DNA of 64,000 bases from Anarhynchus alexandrinus (taxonomy: Eukaryota > Chordata > Aves > Charadriiformes > Charadriidae). Position 1 is the stretch's first letter, and every line of letters starts with the position of its first letter. The translations under genes and the position numbers were made by a program. This document shows, in pieces, positions 26,351 to 38,741 of this stretch. Location of the stretch: contig VUYV01000055.1 in assembly GCA_008711295.1 (NCBI GenBank), positions 705,466 through 769,465 on the forward strand, read 5' to 3'. The notes under the pieces were generated by a model. It was not told the DNA's origin, searched no databases, and saw only the letters and a list, made by a program, of their open reading frames with translations.

Positions 26351-26549
26351 CCCTTCACCACAAAGGTACGCTACTGACACAGTGTACTTACTCAATGTGA
26401 AGTGAGGCACATACAAAAAAAAATTTTGCATACATAGTTATGAGCGGTAAATCAATTATCACTCAGAAATAGTAGAGTTTGCGCTTTCTATGAAAATATC
26501 AGCCCATTTCTTTTTGTCAGTCAAAAAAATAAAAGGTCAAATGTTGGCT

Positions 26550-26850
26550 AGCTTTTGAGGGGGATCTGAGAGATGTCTATAAAATTGCAAGTAGAATGGA
26601 CACACTTTCTCCAAAACTAATTATGGGCATTAAATGAAACTAGCAGATGGTAAGTGCAAAAACAAATGGAGGAGATACCATGCAACATGCTACTGATGTC
26701 ACTAGCACATTGTGTGATTCAGCTATGGAGCTTCTTGCCCCAAGCTATCATGAAAACTAGAAATTTGCAGTCAAAAACGGAGTAGACAAACTCGTGAAAG
26801 AAGGAAAAGTATATCCAAGACTGGACTACTAAATACACAGACATACACAT
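26550..26850 (+). mobile_element. Ancient CR1-like LINE 3' end
   Basis: Text such as 'gagagatgtctataaaattg', 'gcattaaatgaaactagcag' and 'caaaaacaaatggaggagat', then 'agcttcttgccccaagctat' and 'gtcaaaaacggagtagacaa', follows the 3' end of old amniote CR1 elements in order (the region encoding the post-RT C-terminus). No terminal octamers are visible. It matches a more ancient subfamily than the other copies in this window. Confidence 0.55.
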
Positions 26851-26954
26851 TTGTCTCAAGATATCCATAACATAAATCACTGGAACTTAGAAGACTGCTT
26901 GGCAAAAAGTATCCTCATGTATTTGCCTTATACTTAAAAATCTTATGTAGGCAT

Positions 26955-26988
26955 GTGTTAGACACAGAAAAGTGTTAGACACAGAAAA
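26955..26988. repeat. 17-bp tandem duplication
   Basis: The unit gtgttagacacagaaaa occurs twice, head to tail, at 26955-26971 and 26972-26988 with no mismatch. Confidence 0.9.
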
Positions 26989-28881
26989 AGGACAGATGAA
27001 ACTCCAGTCTCATCTACAACACTGTTCCACTTACAAGTAGATGTATCAGAGGTATCTTACATAAGATCTTAAATACAGGTCTTAATCTGACAGTTCACAA
27101 GCACAGATAGGCCTTTAAACACACCAAAAAAAGGGAACTAGTTCTAAAACAAGAAGGGCTGGGAAGGAGTGAAATGCATGATTTCTTAACCCAAAAAGAG
27201 CCTAGGACAATCATACACAACTGAGATACATTCCAGTTTTGTCAAATTTTGTCCAGTTATTTACAAATTCTGAATTCTGAATAAGAAAGAGCATGGAAAA
27301 AATTGAGGAAGAGAGGACATTGTGGAGGGAAGACAAAGATAAGGAAAAAATTTACTCCCGTGAAAAATGTGGCTGTGAAAGAAAGTTCTGAAACCAGAAA
27401 AAAGCAGTCCTCTGATGAAGTAATGGGACAGAGAGACCCTTTCAGTGCTGGAATAGTAACAGAGAAGGAAACCAGGAAAGAAGGCTTGGAGAACCACCAA
27501 ACAAGGGACAGAAAACTCGACATCAAAGGAATAAAAATACAATAAAGCTTTCCTTTAGCTCTCACATTTCTTAACCGATATTGCAGCAGTCTTGATGCAA
27601 TTTGCATCCAAGAAAGCAACCAGGACAGGACAAGCTGTTATACATCAGAGATATGAGACTGTGGGAAACAGTACTATCAGGAGAGAGATGTACAGAAGGC
27701 TGAGGAAAGAGAGGGAAATCAAGCAGGGAGAAGAACAGCACAATACAAAGATCATCACAGCATTTCTCTTCATTCTGTAGGTTCGTGATAAACTCATGTT
27801 CTCATTTTTCACAGGCTGGGGCTCCAGTGAACTTCCAGTCCACCTTAAAGCCTTCAAATACTTCCAGAAGTATTTCCAGAAGAAAAAATACAACATAGAC
27901 AAGCAGCTGTTTGAAGTGGCCATTCTATGAATGGTGCAGATTATAGCTGTAATGTGTCTGAAGGATAATTTAGCACATGAAACATCAGTACCTTTGTGCA
28001 GTATATGAACTCAATAATATAGTGATCTAGCACTTCATTTTCCTGACGCACTGAGGCATAAAACTTTTTTGCACTCTTCATCAGTATAATCTGTATTGCC
28101 ATAAGTAATGATATACCAGTGCCACCTTACATCTTTTATATGCAAGTTATTATATTCTGTTAATTAGCATAATCTAAGAATTATTGTTGGCAAAATCACG
28201 TTGCATAAATAATGAACCTGCTCAGAAATCATATTAGAACAGCAGTTTTTGAGACTAAAATTCTGCTTGGCACTGGAAAAATTTGAGTCCTAAACTATAA
28301 CAATTGTGTTTTCATTTGTTTGCCTTGTTAAGGATGTAATTTCAAGCAGACCTTCACTTCTTGCTGATACTTAACAAGAAGTTTTGTTAAACATCAAAGC
28401 TTCTGTAGGTCTCGGTGGTATAAGTGAGCAGGGTAATATTATCAGAAATTGAAAGAACTGCAAAAAAACCCCAGTTCCTACTAAAAATACTGAAGGAGAC
28501 TCAATTTGCATATAATACGATAATGCAGAGACTTATTTCGATATTGAGAACAAACTTCTAACTGCAGGAAGATTCTGCTGAAACAATAACACCTGACAGA
28601 AAAGGTCAGAGAGTTAATGAAATAATAAGGCCTCAAGATGGAAATAATAAATACATAGATTTATACCTTATTATGCAGTTTTGTACAATAAGGTACTTTG
28701 TAGTGTCATAATCAATCCTCCTGCATGAGAAAGTCATAAGCCATCAATCTGGCATCAAAATGTGATTTATTTTGAGAATATTCAGATGTCACTATGTAAG
28801 TGTTCTGGGAAATGTAGTATAAAACATTCCTCAGCTAAAGTATTAATGCCAAGATGAAAGTAATGAAGTCATTCTGAAAAG
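26989..28881. other. No gene recognised
   Basis: A purine-rich plus strand between 27260 and 27780 gives open Lys/Arg/Glu-rich frames (27303-27545, 27592-27780) and hydrophobic mirror frames on the minus strand. I recognise no domain and consider these compositional. Confidence 0.55.
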
Positions 28882-29180
28882 GGGGCTGACCTCTTCTCCC
28901 TGGTGACAAGTGATAGGACGAGAGGAAATGGGTTCAAGTTATGTCAGGGGGGGTTTAGATTGGATATTAGGAAACATTTTTTCACTGAAAGGGTTATTAA
29001 ACATTGGAATAGGCTGCCCAGGGAGGTGGTGGATTCACCATCCCTGGAGGTGTTTAAAAGAAGGGTAGATGTGGTATTTAGGGACATGGTTTAGAAGTGG
29101 TTTTGTCAGGGTAGGTTAATGGTTGGACTTGATGATCTTAAAGGTCCCTTCCAACCTCAGCAATTCTATGATTCTATGAT
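28882..29180 (+). mobile_element. CR1 LINE 3' end, short and well preserved
   Basis: A 5'-truncated copy of about 300 bases. Frame 28903-29094 reads [20 protein letters not shown], then [20 protein letters not shown] and [11 protein letters not shown] with a stop, the extreme C-terminus of CR1 ORF2, still open. It is followed by the non-coding 3' tail 'ggttggacttgatgatctta' and ends 'attctatgattctatgat', the intact terminal octamer repeat. Good preservation marks it as one of the youngest CR1 copies here. Confidence 0.95.
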
Positions 29181-32100
29181 TGCCATAAAGACAAAGAGGA
29201 TTTGCACAACAATCTTAATCATTGCAGTTACTTCTAATATATTTGCATTCTAAAAGTTTTCACACAAAAAACTGGACTGAAACTTATAACTCTTATCAAT
29301 GAGCATTTCCACAAGTTCAGTCTTTCTCCTCGACCATTACGACATGAGAATGACAAAAAGGAAAATACAACTGCCGCCTGCCTTTGTCAATGTACCACTC
29401 CCCCAATTAGGTTCTAACCCCACAAGGTATTCATCACAAGGAGAATCTATCTCTATACAAAGACTTCACTCCCTGCCTCTGCTAAAATGCTTATTTTAAT
29501 TGGAGAGAAATATTGGCTATGCAACTAGAGGGTAACAAATAAAAGCAGTAAGAAAAGATCAGCTGCATTGATGTCATGCCCATTGTACTAGACATATATG
29601 ACATAGATTATTTTTTTCCCCTCTAAGTCAGACGTCTTAGAATCAATTCATCTTACTGGAGCAGTTTTTAACATCTGCAGTATTTGAAAGCCTTAATTAA
29701 GTTGATCTACTTATATCAAAGTATTTTTCTGTTTTGGCCACCCACACTTTATGGCTCTATATACTACAGATTTTAAAAGTGTCAAAAACTACCTGCTTTA
29801 CAATGGCTTTCTTTTTTTTTGGATGGGTGAGGGAGAATCATTTTAGTCATTTTATTGTAAAACACCTTGCAAAAACAAAAAGGCAGAGTTGAATAATGTC
29901 AAATGAAACTCTGTAATAAAAACCTCTGTCTTGACATTTCAGAAAATGGTAAATTTAGAAAAGTGGCAAGCACCAAACCACTCTACAAAGCTACACATTT
30001 GAAAGATTTATGATAACTCAGTGTTTGATGTGAGGTCACCAGAACATCTTGAAGGCGTCAGCATCAGAAGCACTGTTACGCAGGAAGAGTTAGCCTACAA
30101 CAGAGCCTGGCCGCTTGATACAGTGATCGGCTCTTAGCACTGCAGTAATCAGAGCCTTGAACCAGTTGCTTTCCATAACCATGCATTACTACCTTCTTAG
30201 GAGTTTACTTCAGATCAGCTTTTATAAAATAAATTGAAGTCATCTCCAGTTTCATCCCTCCTCTAAAAGGGATCCTTTCCTCCCATGGGTCCCAGAGTAG
30301 AGACAGATCACAGGCAAGGGGCAAAACAAGAGATTAACTGTGTTCAATGTGTGAGATAACAGCATGTGCACTATTCTCCTGGAGGTAAACATTACTAAAC
30401 ACAGCTACTTACAGAAATAAAGTCTTCCAAAAAGCGGAAATGCAATACTATTAGTCTAAAATAAAAAAGCAGATCCTCTTCCCCTCTCTAGTTTTTGCCA
30501 GGTGGGGAAAAGACTACGAAGGACACTGAGGAAAATACACTATGCATTCATATAATAAAGAAACACAAAGACTGCATAAGAGACTTACATTATTAGATTA
30601 CCCCCTTTATAGCAGTAATTTTTCATTGACAGATGATTATATTTCCATTGAGTCATCCCCCTATCTCTGATGCAATTTTTTGTTCTCCCCAAACTGCAAA
30701 TACACCTTTTCCCTGTTGGCCAAAGACAGTCTGCTTTGCGCTGCAGTTTTATCTTTATTCCCATGTGCTACAATGCCTGACAACGGGGTTCTGAGACAAT
30801 AATGTTAACAACGTTTCACATAGTGCGGATAATTATGAGTTTGCATGAGTCTGCATTGTCCATATCTATCCATTTATTCAAACACATACCAAAACCAGTA
30901 GGGTGCACTAAAGAGATCCAACTGAGTCTACAAGCAGAATGTTGTTCTACCTCCCCTAGAAGGAACATCTACTGCTGTGAACAATTCAAGGCCTTTAAAT
31001 GCCATCAGCATGTAAGAAAATAGAAAATTACATGTCAACGTATACCACAGACTCAAGTGCATTTTCCAGCTGCTAAAATAAATTACTCTCACACGCACGA
31101 CAGAGAACATTTGAAACAAATCATGTCACACAAATGCCCGATTAAAACCATCTCCATTGAGTGTAGTATACAGCATGCAATGACTCCCTAACACTAGAAT
31201 ATCAAATATGTCATTATTTTGGGAAGCATTGTGGCCAAAGCATTACCATAATTTCCTAATAATAATAATCGTTTATAAGCTGTTCAGCAACCACTACATT
31301 TTCTGCAGCACCATAATGAATTATCCTGTTTCCATCTTATTAGAAGTTTACAATGCACATCTTGTTTCTTGTCTCAGAAAAGTATGTATTTCTTGCCATC
31401 TGCTAGAATTATCTTTCAGCCATCACTGTGGCACTGCATACTACTTAAGGTCAATTTGCTGACTGCAAACAACATCCACTTGCCATATTATTGGGCTTCA
31501 ACCCAAGCTGAGCTATCCTTGTCCATCAGGTATTAGAAATATTGTACAGTTGTGTAACTTTACAGTTGTGTCCCATTTAACCTCATCACACAGACAGTAG
31601 ACTGGCTTTTGGCTGTCTTCAGACGCTGTGCAACAATTCCAGAAGCACTGTAGCCTGCAGATTTTTTATTTTTTTTTTTAAATCAGGAGGACGACTGTCT
31701 AATAACTGAAAACACAGTTTTTTAGCCTTGGGGCTGCTTTTTTTTTTTTTTTAAAAAAAAAAAATCAAATAATTTAACTTTTTTTTGCATGTTGTGCAGA
31801 AGAATTCAGAAAAATACCCAAGCTAACACTATGCTTCCAGTTCTAGAACTGTATCAACACAGTCCCATACAAACACATTAACCCTGTGTTGCCATAGCTA
31901 TACTATTCTTCGAACCTGCACAGGGATCTACAAATGTCTTTGAGCAGTGGAGTTTCATTATCTATCTCAAAGTCATGTTTTGCACCCTGAAAGCAATAGT
32001 GCATCACACGGTGCTTACACATCTTAGGTCAGATGTCTTTCTCCACTGCACTGTAGCAACACAGAAATGGTGAATAAAGAATATGGTGAAAGACGTAGAA

Positions 32101-34949
32101 CAGAGTTATTCATATTAAACATCTAAATATAACTTTCCCAACATTTTTACATTTTTGCACAAGCAGGAAACAGAACAACTGCATAAACAGAAGCGATTAT
32201 CTTGGACGCTGGCATTCCTTAGGATACTGTTCCATATTGCAAAGACCTTTCTGGGGTATTTTGGCTTCTTTTACTAACTGCCGGTTAAATAAATACAGAC
32301 AAGTAAGAACACATTGAATTGATTCTTCAGTTTCTGAAGCTTGGCACTTCAGAAGGTTCTACCCGTTACTTCGTTATAAGTAGTAAGAAGTGGTGGTAGA
32401 TTTGTCTGAGATGCTGCCATTTGTACTAGCAGCCTTCTGACTCTCAATAGGTAACAGAAATTCCAGGTCAACATTTAGGTATAAAAGAAAAAAATGTCAT
32501 CGCTTCCACACAAAACGACTCTTCAACAGTGATAGCATCTCAATAAGGTGCAACAGGGGTTGGAAATGACCTGAGAAAAACGCAAAACAGAACAAAAATG
32601 CAATAGCCACTTTTAAATGGGATCATACTTCTGTTTTAACAGCACTGACAGTAGTAAGATTTATGAGTCAGTTATGTTCTTCACACATAACAAAAGATAA
32701 ACAGTCCAAAGTCTCCTCAAATACACACTGTCACTTCTTTCCACGTGAGAGCTTAGGATATGAGGGATAAAGTTGCTTGTCTGGTGGGTGCTAGCTGGTG
32801 ACCCATTTTCTGCCTCAGTTACAAATAAAATTATACCACTGGGGAATGGGCAATTCAGCATAAACCAATATAACAGGTCTTCAATAATGTATTTCAGACA
32901 CTTTTTAGTTTTCTTGTGATTTTTAAGTCGTCAAGACTCATACTCTCATGACTGCTTTCACTGCCATGCAGCCAGACACCTGAGGGGGGAAGAGTAAGGA
33001 ATCACATTGCCAAAGTTTGCACTGCCAAAGGCATAATAAAAATTAGCAGATCTTCTAAACCTTATAATAAAAATAATACTTAGGATACTCCCTAAAAATT
33101 TTGCTTTTTGAAGTTTTTAGGTAAAACAGAGTATTTTCTAAATCCATCCAACTTCATGCTGTGCAGAAAACTGAGCAGTTCTAAGGGAGCACTAGACAAA
33201 AAACATCATTATGATATCAAAGACAAATGCAAAAGTCATTTGGAGAGCATGGGCAGTGAAGAGTTTTAAAATCTATACAAGCTGTTGATTCTTGGCTCAT
33301 TGATCAAAGATCTGCTGGCATAAAAAACACTTCAAAGCAATCTCCTGCTTCAGCTTAGATGAACAATTATGTTTCAACCATACAAATTAACTGAGAGGAA
33401 GCAAAATATAACCCATTTTTTATGCAAACCTTAGCAGCAAAGTCCAACTCTGACCCTCGAGCACATTTTACAGTGGAACCATTCTGACTCTTCCACCCAA
33501 AGAAAGTGACTTCATATATACTAATGAAATTAATGCAGCAGGAAACACTGGGATTGACCTAGGCATGATGAAAAAAGGGAGCCTGGAACAGAGTTCACTG
33601 AGGAGACAGGAACTGCTAGATGGTAGCTAGAATGCTACTGAAAAAACATCATTCAAGACACGACGTGCAGAAGCGCAAAGGTCACAATGAGCATGAACTA
33701 GAACTGCACACTCGGTAACTAGCTCTTCAATGAGTGACTCTAGGGCAGTGATAAACAAACACATATAATCAAATGAATCCTGACCTACAAACTAAAGATT
33801 GCTCATTAGTGTAACCACATGGGGAGAGCAGTTACTAGGAAAGGATATTTGCGTGACTATCCCTAGATTTACTGCCAGTTTCAAGATATGGTAGCTGGAA
33901 GGGGGAAGGGGAAAGGACATGAACTTCATTTTTCTCAGCCGAGCAAAACTGGCCCCAGCTACTTTTAGAATTCTTTTCAAGCATCCATTTTCAATTGTTA
34001 ACCTTCACTTCTCAGAAAAAAAAAAAAATTATCTTTCTCACAGTAACCTGATTAGGAACCATTACAAGGAGATGCATTTTACCATTCATTACATGACTAC
34101 AGGTGCTTCAACACAAGAACAGTGCTTCCTATGTAATGCTGGAAAGACAGAGAAAGAAATTTTCCAATGATCACTGGAATAAACCTTCTCATAAAGGCAA
34201 TGAGGGAAATGTGAATACAAAAAGCAAATTATGTATTGACAGAACTTTAGGCTTTTCAAATGTATGCTCACACATTTAAATATACTTATCACATAAGTCC
34301 TGCTGGGATCAAACCCTTTCCCACAGATACGCTTCTGTCAATATTCTCACTGAAAAACATCTGGGACTATGGGAGAAACAGGTGGCGATTTTATTCCCAA
34401 AACATCAAACTAGATATACTAGATACTCAAAGTGAGATTTTGTAGTAGATGGTACCTTTCAAGTCACCGGTTAAAATCTAGTCAAAGACATTCAACATAG
34501 CCTCATTTCATTACCAGATAAGATATGCTACTTTATAGTTACTTCAAGGCAGCAGGATAAGATTAACCACATAACTGAAAAGCAGGTAATGCAGATATGC
34601 ATGTCAAAACCTGTTTCTCCCCACAGTTAACTGAGGATTGTAACCAAACTGCAGATTTATGCTACTGTGGGATGGAATTTCTATATGACGATGATGCTAA
34701 CTTGCTGCATCACCTTTAGTATCTCCAGAGGTAGCAAAGCTGAAAGGACATGACTGCTGAGCTATTTGTGTATGTCCAGAGGTGACATTCCCAGGGTGAA
34801 GCTGCTGACGAACCTTAGTGCCATCCACAGTGCACCATTCTTGATCTATTTAAAACATCTCTGCCCGAAGGAAGCACTTTCCACAGCCTAAAATTCACTT
34901 AAAATGCAAACTAGGAAAAGGATCGCTTTTAATATCAACAGGAGTTTTT
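29181..34949. other. Intergenic DNA, no gene recognised
   Basis: No recognised gene or repeat family. It includes a T-run followed by an A-run at about 31737-31764 (self-complementary) and other homopolymer runs. Frames up to about 84 codons have no recognisable domain. Confidence 0.55.
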
Positions 34950-35057
34950 TAAACCCCATGAATGACATTAACCAATTTCAGTGTAAATTAGAAAATTNTA
35001 AACCCCATGAATGACATTAAACTGAAAGCAATTTTCTAATTTACACTGAAATTGGTT
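34950..35057. repeat. Direct plus inverted repeat folded around an N
   Basis: A 22-base direct repeat (starting taaaccccatgaatg) occurs at 34950-34971 and 34999-35020. A 28-base segment at 34970-34997 is the exact reverse complement of 35030-35057. A single N sits at 34998 between them. The arrangement is more easily explained as an assembly or gap-filling fold-back than as natural sequence. Confidence 0.85.
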
Positions 35058-36394
35058 AAACTAACTCATTAAACTCCTTTATGTGTTAAGGTTCTTGAGG
35101 CTAAATGGAATTTCTTCTACTGAATCTGTAAGGCTGCAACAGAAGTTAACCTAAACATTTTCACAAAAGGACCCTCTCTGTCCCCCACTCCATGTTTTAC
35201 AGCCTGAAAATTCTACCAGCTGAGCCAAATCTCACATTCCTGTGTGACTTCTCTTGCTGTCTGTCACAGAGTCATAGGAGTGTAATGTGAAAACAAGCAT
35301 TAGTGAAAATGGCAGGGAAAAGTGCTGGTTTATGATTTATGTCCCTTACAGAATAGAAGGCTAGAAAGTTCACTAAGTCCCTGTTGCCAGATTGCAGCTA
35401 CCATACATATTAAGTTCATGCTTCAGTTCACATTTTCCTCACAAATGGCTGAAAACTGTTCTATAAACTGTCCAATTCTGCCAGTAGTAAGCAGATGCTA
35501 CCAGTGTGACATATTCTGTATAAACTTTGCTGGATTACAAGTTTAGATTGTACTGGAACCTTCTGCCTCTCAGTTGCTTTAATACACTGGTCAGCTACGG
35601 TTGTTTTCATCAAGGACAGCAGGAATTGCCCCTCACTTTTATAAGATATTCCGTTCCCTACTTGTGGGAAGAGATCAAACAAAATTTATTGTAGTTACTA
35701 TGTGGCCAGACCATTTGCCTGACACTAACGAAGCTAAAAAAGGTCCTGGCAGCTCCCAGCAGCAAACCTGCCAAATATTCAGCAGATAAATGACCAAGGG
35801 ACATCCCCCTGATCCCCTCTATGGATACCACTTGAATTAAGACAAGATAGAGGCAGTATCTGATGTACAAAAGTGTGGGCAGGAAGAAAGAGGTAAAGAA
35901 GCAAAAGCAATAGGGAATAAAATAAGAAAAAGAGGTAGAGGCTGAAGCCTGAAGCATAGCACTTTTTTCCACCTTTAGCTGCAACCCTTGTACGTGCCAT
36001 TACATACAGGGACCTTTTTCTTGCAGTCTCCAACAAGGAGTAGCCAAGATTACCATTTGTTGGCTACATTTGTTGTACCAGCCTTACATCACATCTCCTG
36101 AACCCTCAACAGCGATCCATAGCACAGGAGACTGGTATCATCAGTAACACAATTAAATCACAGAAGGGCTAGAACAAAACTCAAGCAAACCACTGCCCAG
36201 TAAATTGGGCAGCTCATGCATTCTGAGAGACATCTGGAAATAAAAGAAATTCACGTCTCCATAAGGATTACAACAAACCAATGTGCTCCATGGGCCATCC
36301 ACATTGACTTTCTGCTTCCATCCAAACTCCATCTCTCTTTTGGGACTTGTCTCATGACAAGCTCTTGTCTCTACCTTGATGCAAGAATGTTTAT
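35058..36394. other. No gene recognised
   Basis: AT-rich sequence with short frames on both strands (for example 35658-36036 minus) and no recognisable domain, RNA gene or repeat. Confidence 0.55.
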
Positions 36395-36840
36395 GGACTC
36401 AAAGGCCTTAGATTTATCTTATCTGCTTCCATGCACCTTAGTGACTTATCTAGGGTATGAATCCTGCTACTACAGTCCTTCACTACCTTCAGGGGAAAGA
36501 AAGAGGTACATGGGTGAAGCCGAGGGAGGGAAGCACTCATTTTCCTCTAAGACAGCAGAACTCAGTGCTGCTCTCCAGCTCAAGTCTTAGCCTGCTACAT
36601 GGGAAACATTGGTAGCNCGGACTCAAAGGCCTTAGATTTATCTTACCTGCTTCTATGCACCTTAGTGACTTACCTACGGTATGAATCCTGCTAATACAGT
36701 CCTTCACTACCTTCAGGGGAAAGAAAGAGGTACATGGGTGAAGCCGAGGGAGGGAAGCACTCATTTTCCTCTAAGACAGCAGAACTCAGTGCTGCTCTCC
36801 AGCTCAAGTCTTAGCCTGCTACATGGGAAACATTGGTAGC
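36395..36840. repeat. 222-bp tandem duplication separated by an N
   Basis: 36395-36616 and 36619-36840 are the same 222 bases, each starting 'ggactcaaagg' and ending 'cattggtagc', with only about five substitutions (for example cttatctgcttcc versus cttacctgcttct, and ctactacag versus ctaatacag). A single N at 36617 lies at the join. Equal length and low divergence suggest two haplotypes of one locus placed in tandem by the assembler. A true recent duplication is the alternative. Confidence 0.9.
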
Positions 36841-38579
36841 GACCAGTACCTAGAAGTCATCAGTTGTTGCCTATGCTACACCCTCTTAGTAGTAAAGGAG
36901 GTCTTTGCTGCCTCACACAAACAGCTTTACAAGAAACACATACAGCAGGAGAGGGAAGAAGAGAGCAGGTAAGCATATGCAAGACAGAATCCTTCAATGA
37001 AAACAGATTACAAGGACAGCCAGACTACCAGCTATTTTGGTGCCTTGAGAAGAAGCACCCTAATGGTAGGAAAAAATGAATGCTTAACTGCAGATCATCT
37101 AGCACAGATGCCAGCTGCTGCCCATGTGAAAAACAGAGAGAAGTGTCATGGGCCATTCTCCACCAACAAGACTCTGTGCGCAAGTTAGTGTGTGTTANAA
37201 AAAAAGACGGGGCGGGGGCAGAGAGGGAGAGATCCAGTGTCTTAAAATCATCTCTGGATCTTGAAAAACAGTTTTCCAAAAACTCAGTCCTTGGAAAAAG
37301 ATTCAAATTGCAGATTTAAAGGAGGCAGCAAATTATTCACAGCTAGAAAATGTATTATGATTACCTGGAGTTATAAATAAGTTTTCACACATAGATACAC
37401 ACATACTCTTACCTAGGTAAGTATGTCTACACTATGAGAACATAAATGTAATAAAAACTCAGCAAAAATTACTAATGCAGGACAAAAGGGGTAAATCAAC
37501 TTCCGTTATTCTTATCTCTAAAAGAGAAGAAATTACATTTTCAGAGAAGAATCTCAGAGGAACAAGTAGCTGCTACAACAGTCAAACAGTGTGCATTATT
37601 TTCAGTTGGATCAACCAGTTATTAATTGGGGGCAGTCTGCTAACATCTGAGAATTAGTTTCTACAAAAATTCCAGAGGGGGAAAAAAAATAAAAGCAAGA
37701 ATCAAGACTGGTTTTATGCTAATACCCACGTATTAGTTGGAAACAGGTAATTTGCTTAAATCAGATTTTTAACAGTCAAGGCAAAACTATCAACACAAAT
37801 CAGAAAACTTAAATCTTCTTGCTCTTACTGAATGTAATTCTGCCCAGTTTCATGGCTAGATAATTTATTTCAGCTCTCATAGAGTTATGAGATTATAAAG
37901 GACATTTACACTGGAAATCCTTACTCCTGAATTAGTAGGAATAAACATCAAGAGCTGTGCTAAAGCACTGACTGAAACTCCAGTTTTAATAAATCCTGAA
38001 ACAAATGTCCCATGTAACACAAATATGGATGTGCAGGCTGACTTGAAGATGGGCCTCTCTTTGGACTTTAAAATTTGCAGACATCTTCCTCTTTTCACTG
38101 AAATATTACTGCACACAATTTGCACAAAATTACTGCAGGTGCAAAATGAGGGACCAAGGCACATCAGAAGAGTCTCAGAGCATGCTCTGTGACAGTAAAT
38201 TAAAATGCTACATGTAAGTGTATCTAGTAACTTAAATGGAAGGCCCCTGGTACATTAGAGATTACACTGTACTTGCAAACAGTCATTGTGGGGAGATGAC
38301 AGGAAAAAGGCCTCATGTCTCTCAAAAGCGATAAACTTTGTGGCGCTGTGTTTTTTCCAGTTTTGTTTGCTGGTTAATGAGAATGAGGCAATATATGAAT
38401 GTACTCATCAGTGATGGATAGATTTTTGAATCCAAGCTTTTGAGAAAGAACCCACTGTTGCAGGCTGGCTTTTAATTAAATACAGCGGCATAAAACAATG
38501 CAAACCTTTTCATATACAGTTCAACAACAGACAGGTAAACTAGCACTTCAGTTCCAAAGAGTATTCTAAACCAACCTAC
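36841..38579. other. No gene recognised; gap base at 37198
   Basis: No gene, RNA or repeat family recognised. A single N at 37198 lies at the start of an A-run followed by a G-rich stretch (37208-37230, GGGG-C-GGGGG plus GGG), a likely sequencing trouble spot. Confidence 0.55.
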
Positions 38580-38683
38580 ATGTAGAGGTCTCCAGCCGCG
38601 TAAATCTGGAGTCCAATACTTGAGCTTTGATCCTTCAGGAATACTGAGTAAATTAGGCAAGAATCCTTGTGCTCCACAAATTC
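38580..38683 (-). other. Exon-like segment, doubtful
   Basis: On the minus strand a 104-base segment is bounded by 'aatgtgtctag' (acceptor-like) and 'CTCTACAT|gtaggt' (donor-like). Two frames are open through it: one reads EFVEHKDSCLIYSVFLKDQ, then SSSIGLQIYAAGDLYM; the other reads ICGAQGFLPNLLSIPEG, then SKLKYWTPDLRGW and continues past the donor. The plus strand is also open for about 77 codons here. I recognise no family in any frame and found no neighbouring exon with matching phase. The low stop density may be chance or an old coding or conserved element. Confidence 0.2.
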
Positions 38684-38741
38684 CTAGACACATTAAAATA
38701 TTAGTGAAAATTGAAGGCAAAAATAAATACCTTCTGCTCAC

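Noticed and set aside
27257..27923. Lys/Arg-rich plus frames and hydrophobic minus frames
   Set aside because: A purine-rich strand gives mirror-image open frames on both strands; no domain or splice structure.
36395..36840. A novel tandem repeat or duplicated regulatory element
   Set aside because: The N at the join, equal lengths and allele-like differences point to an assembly artefact first.
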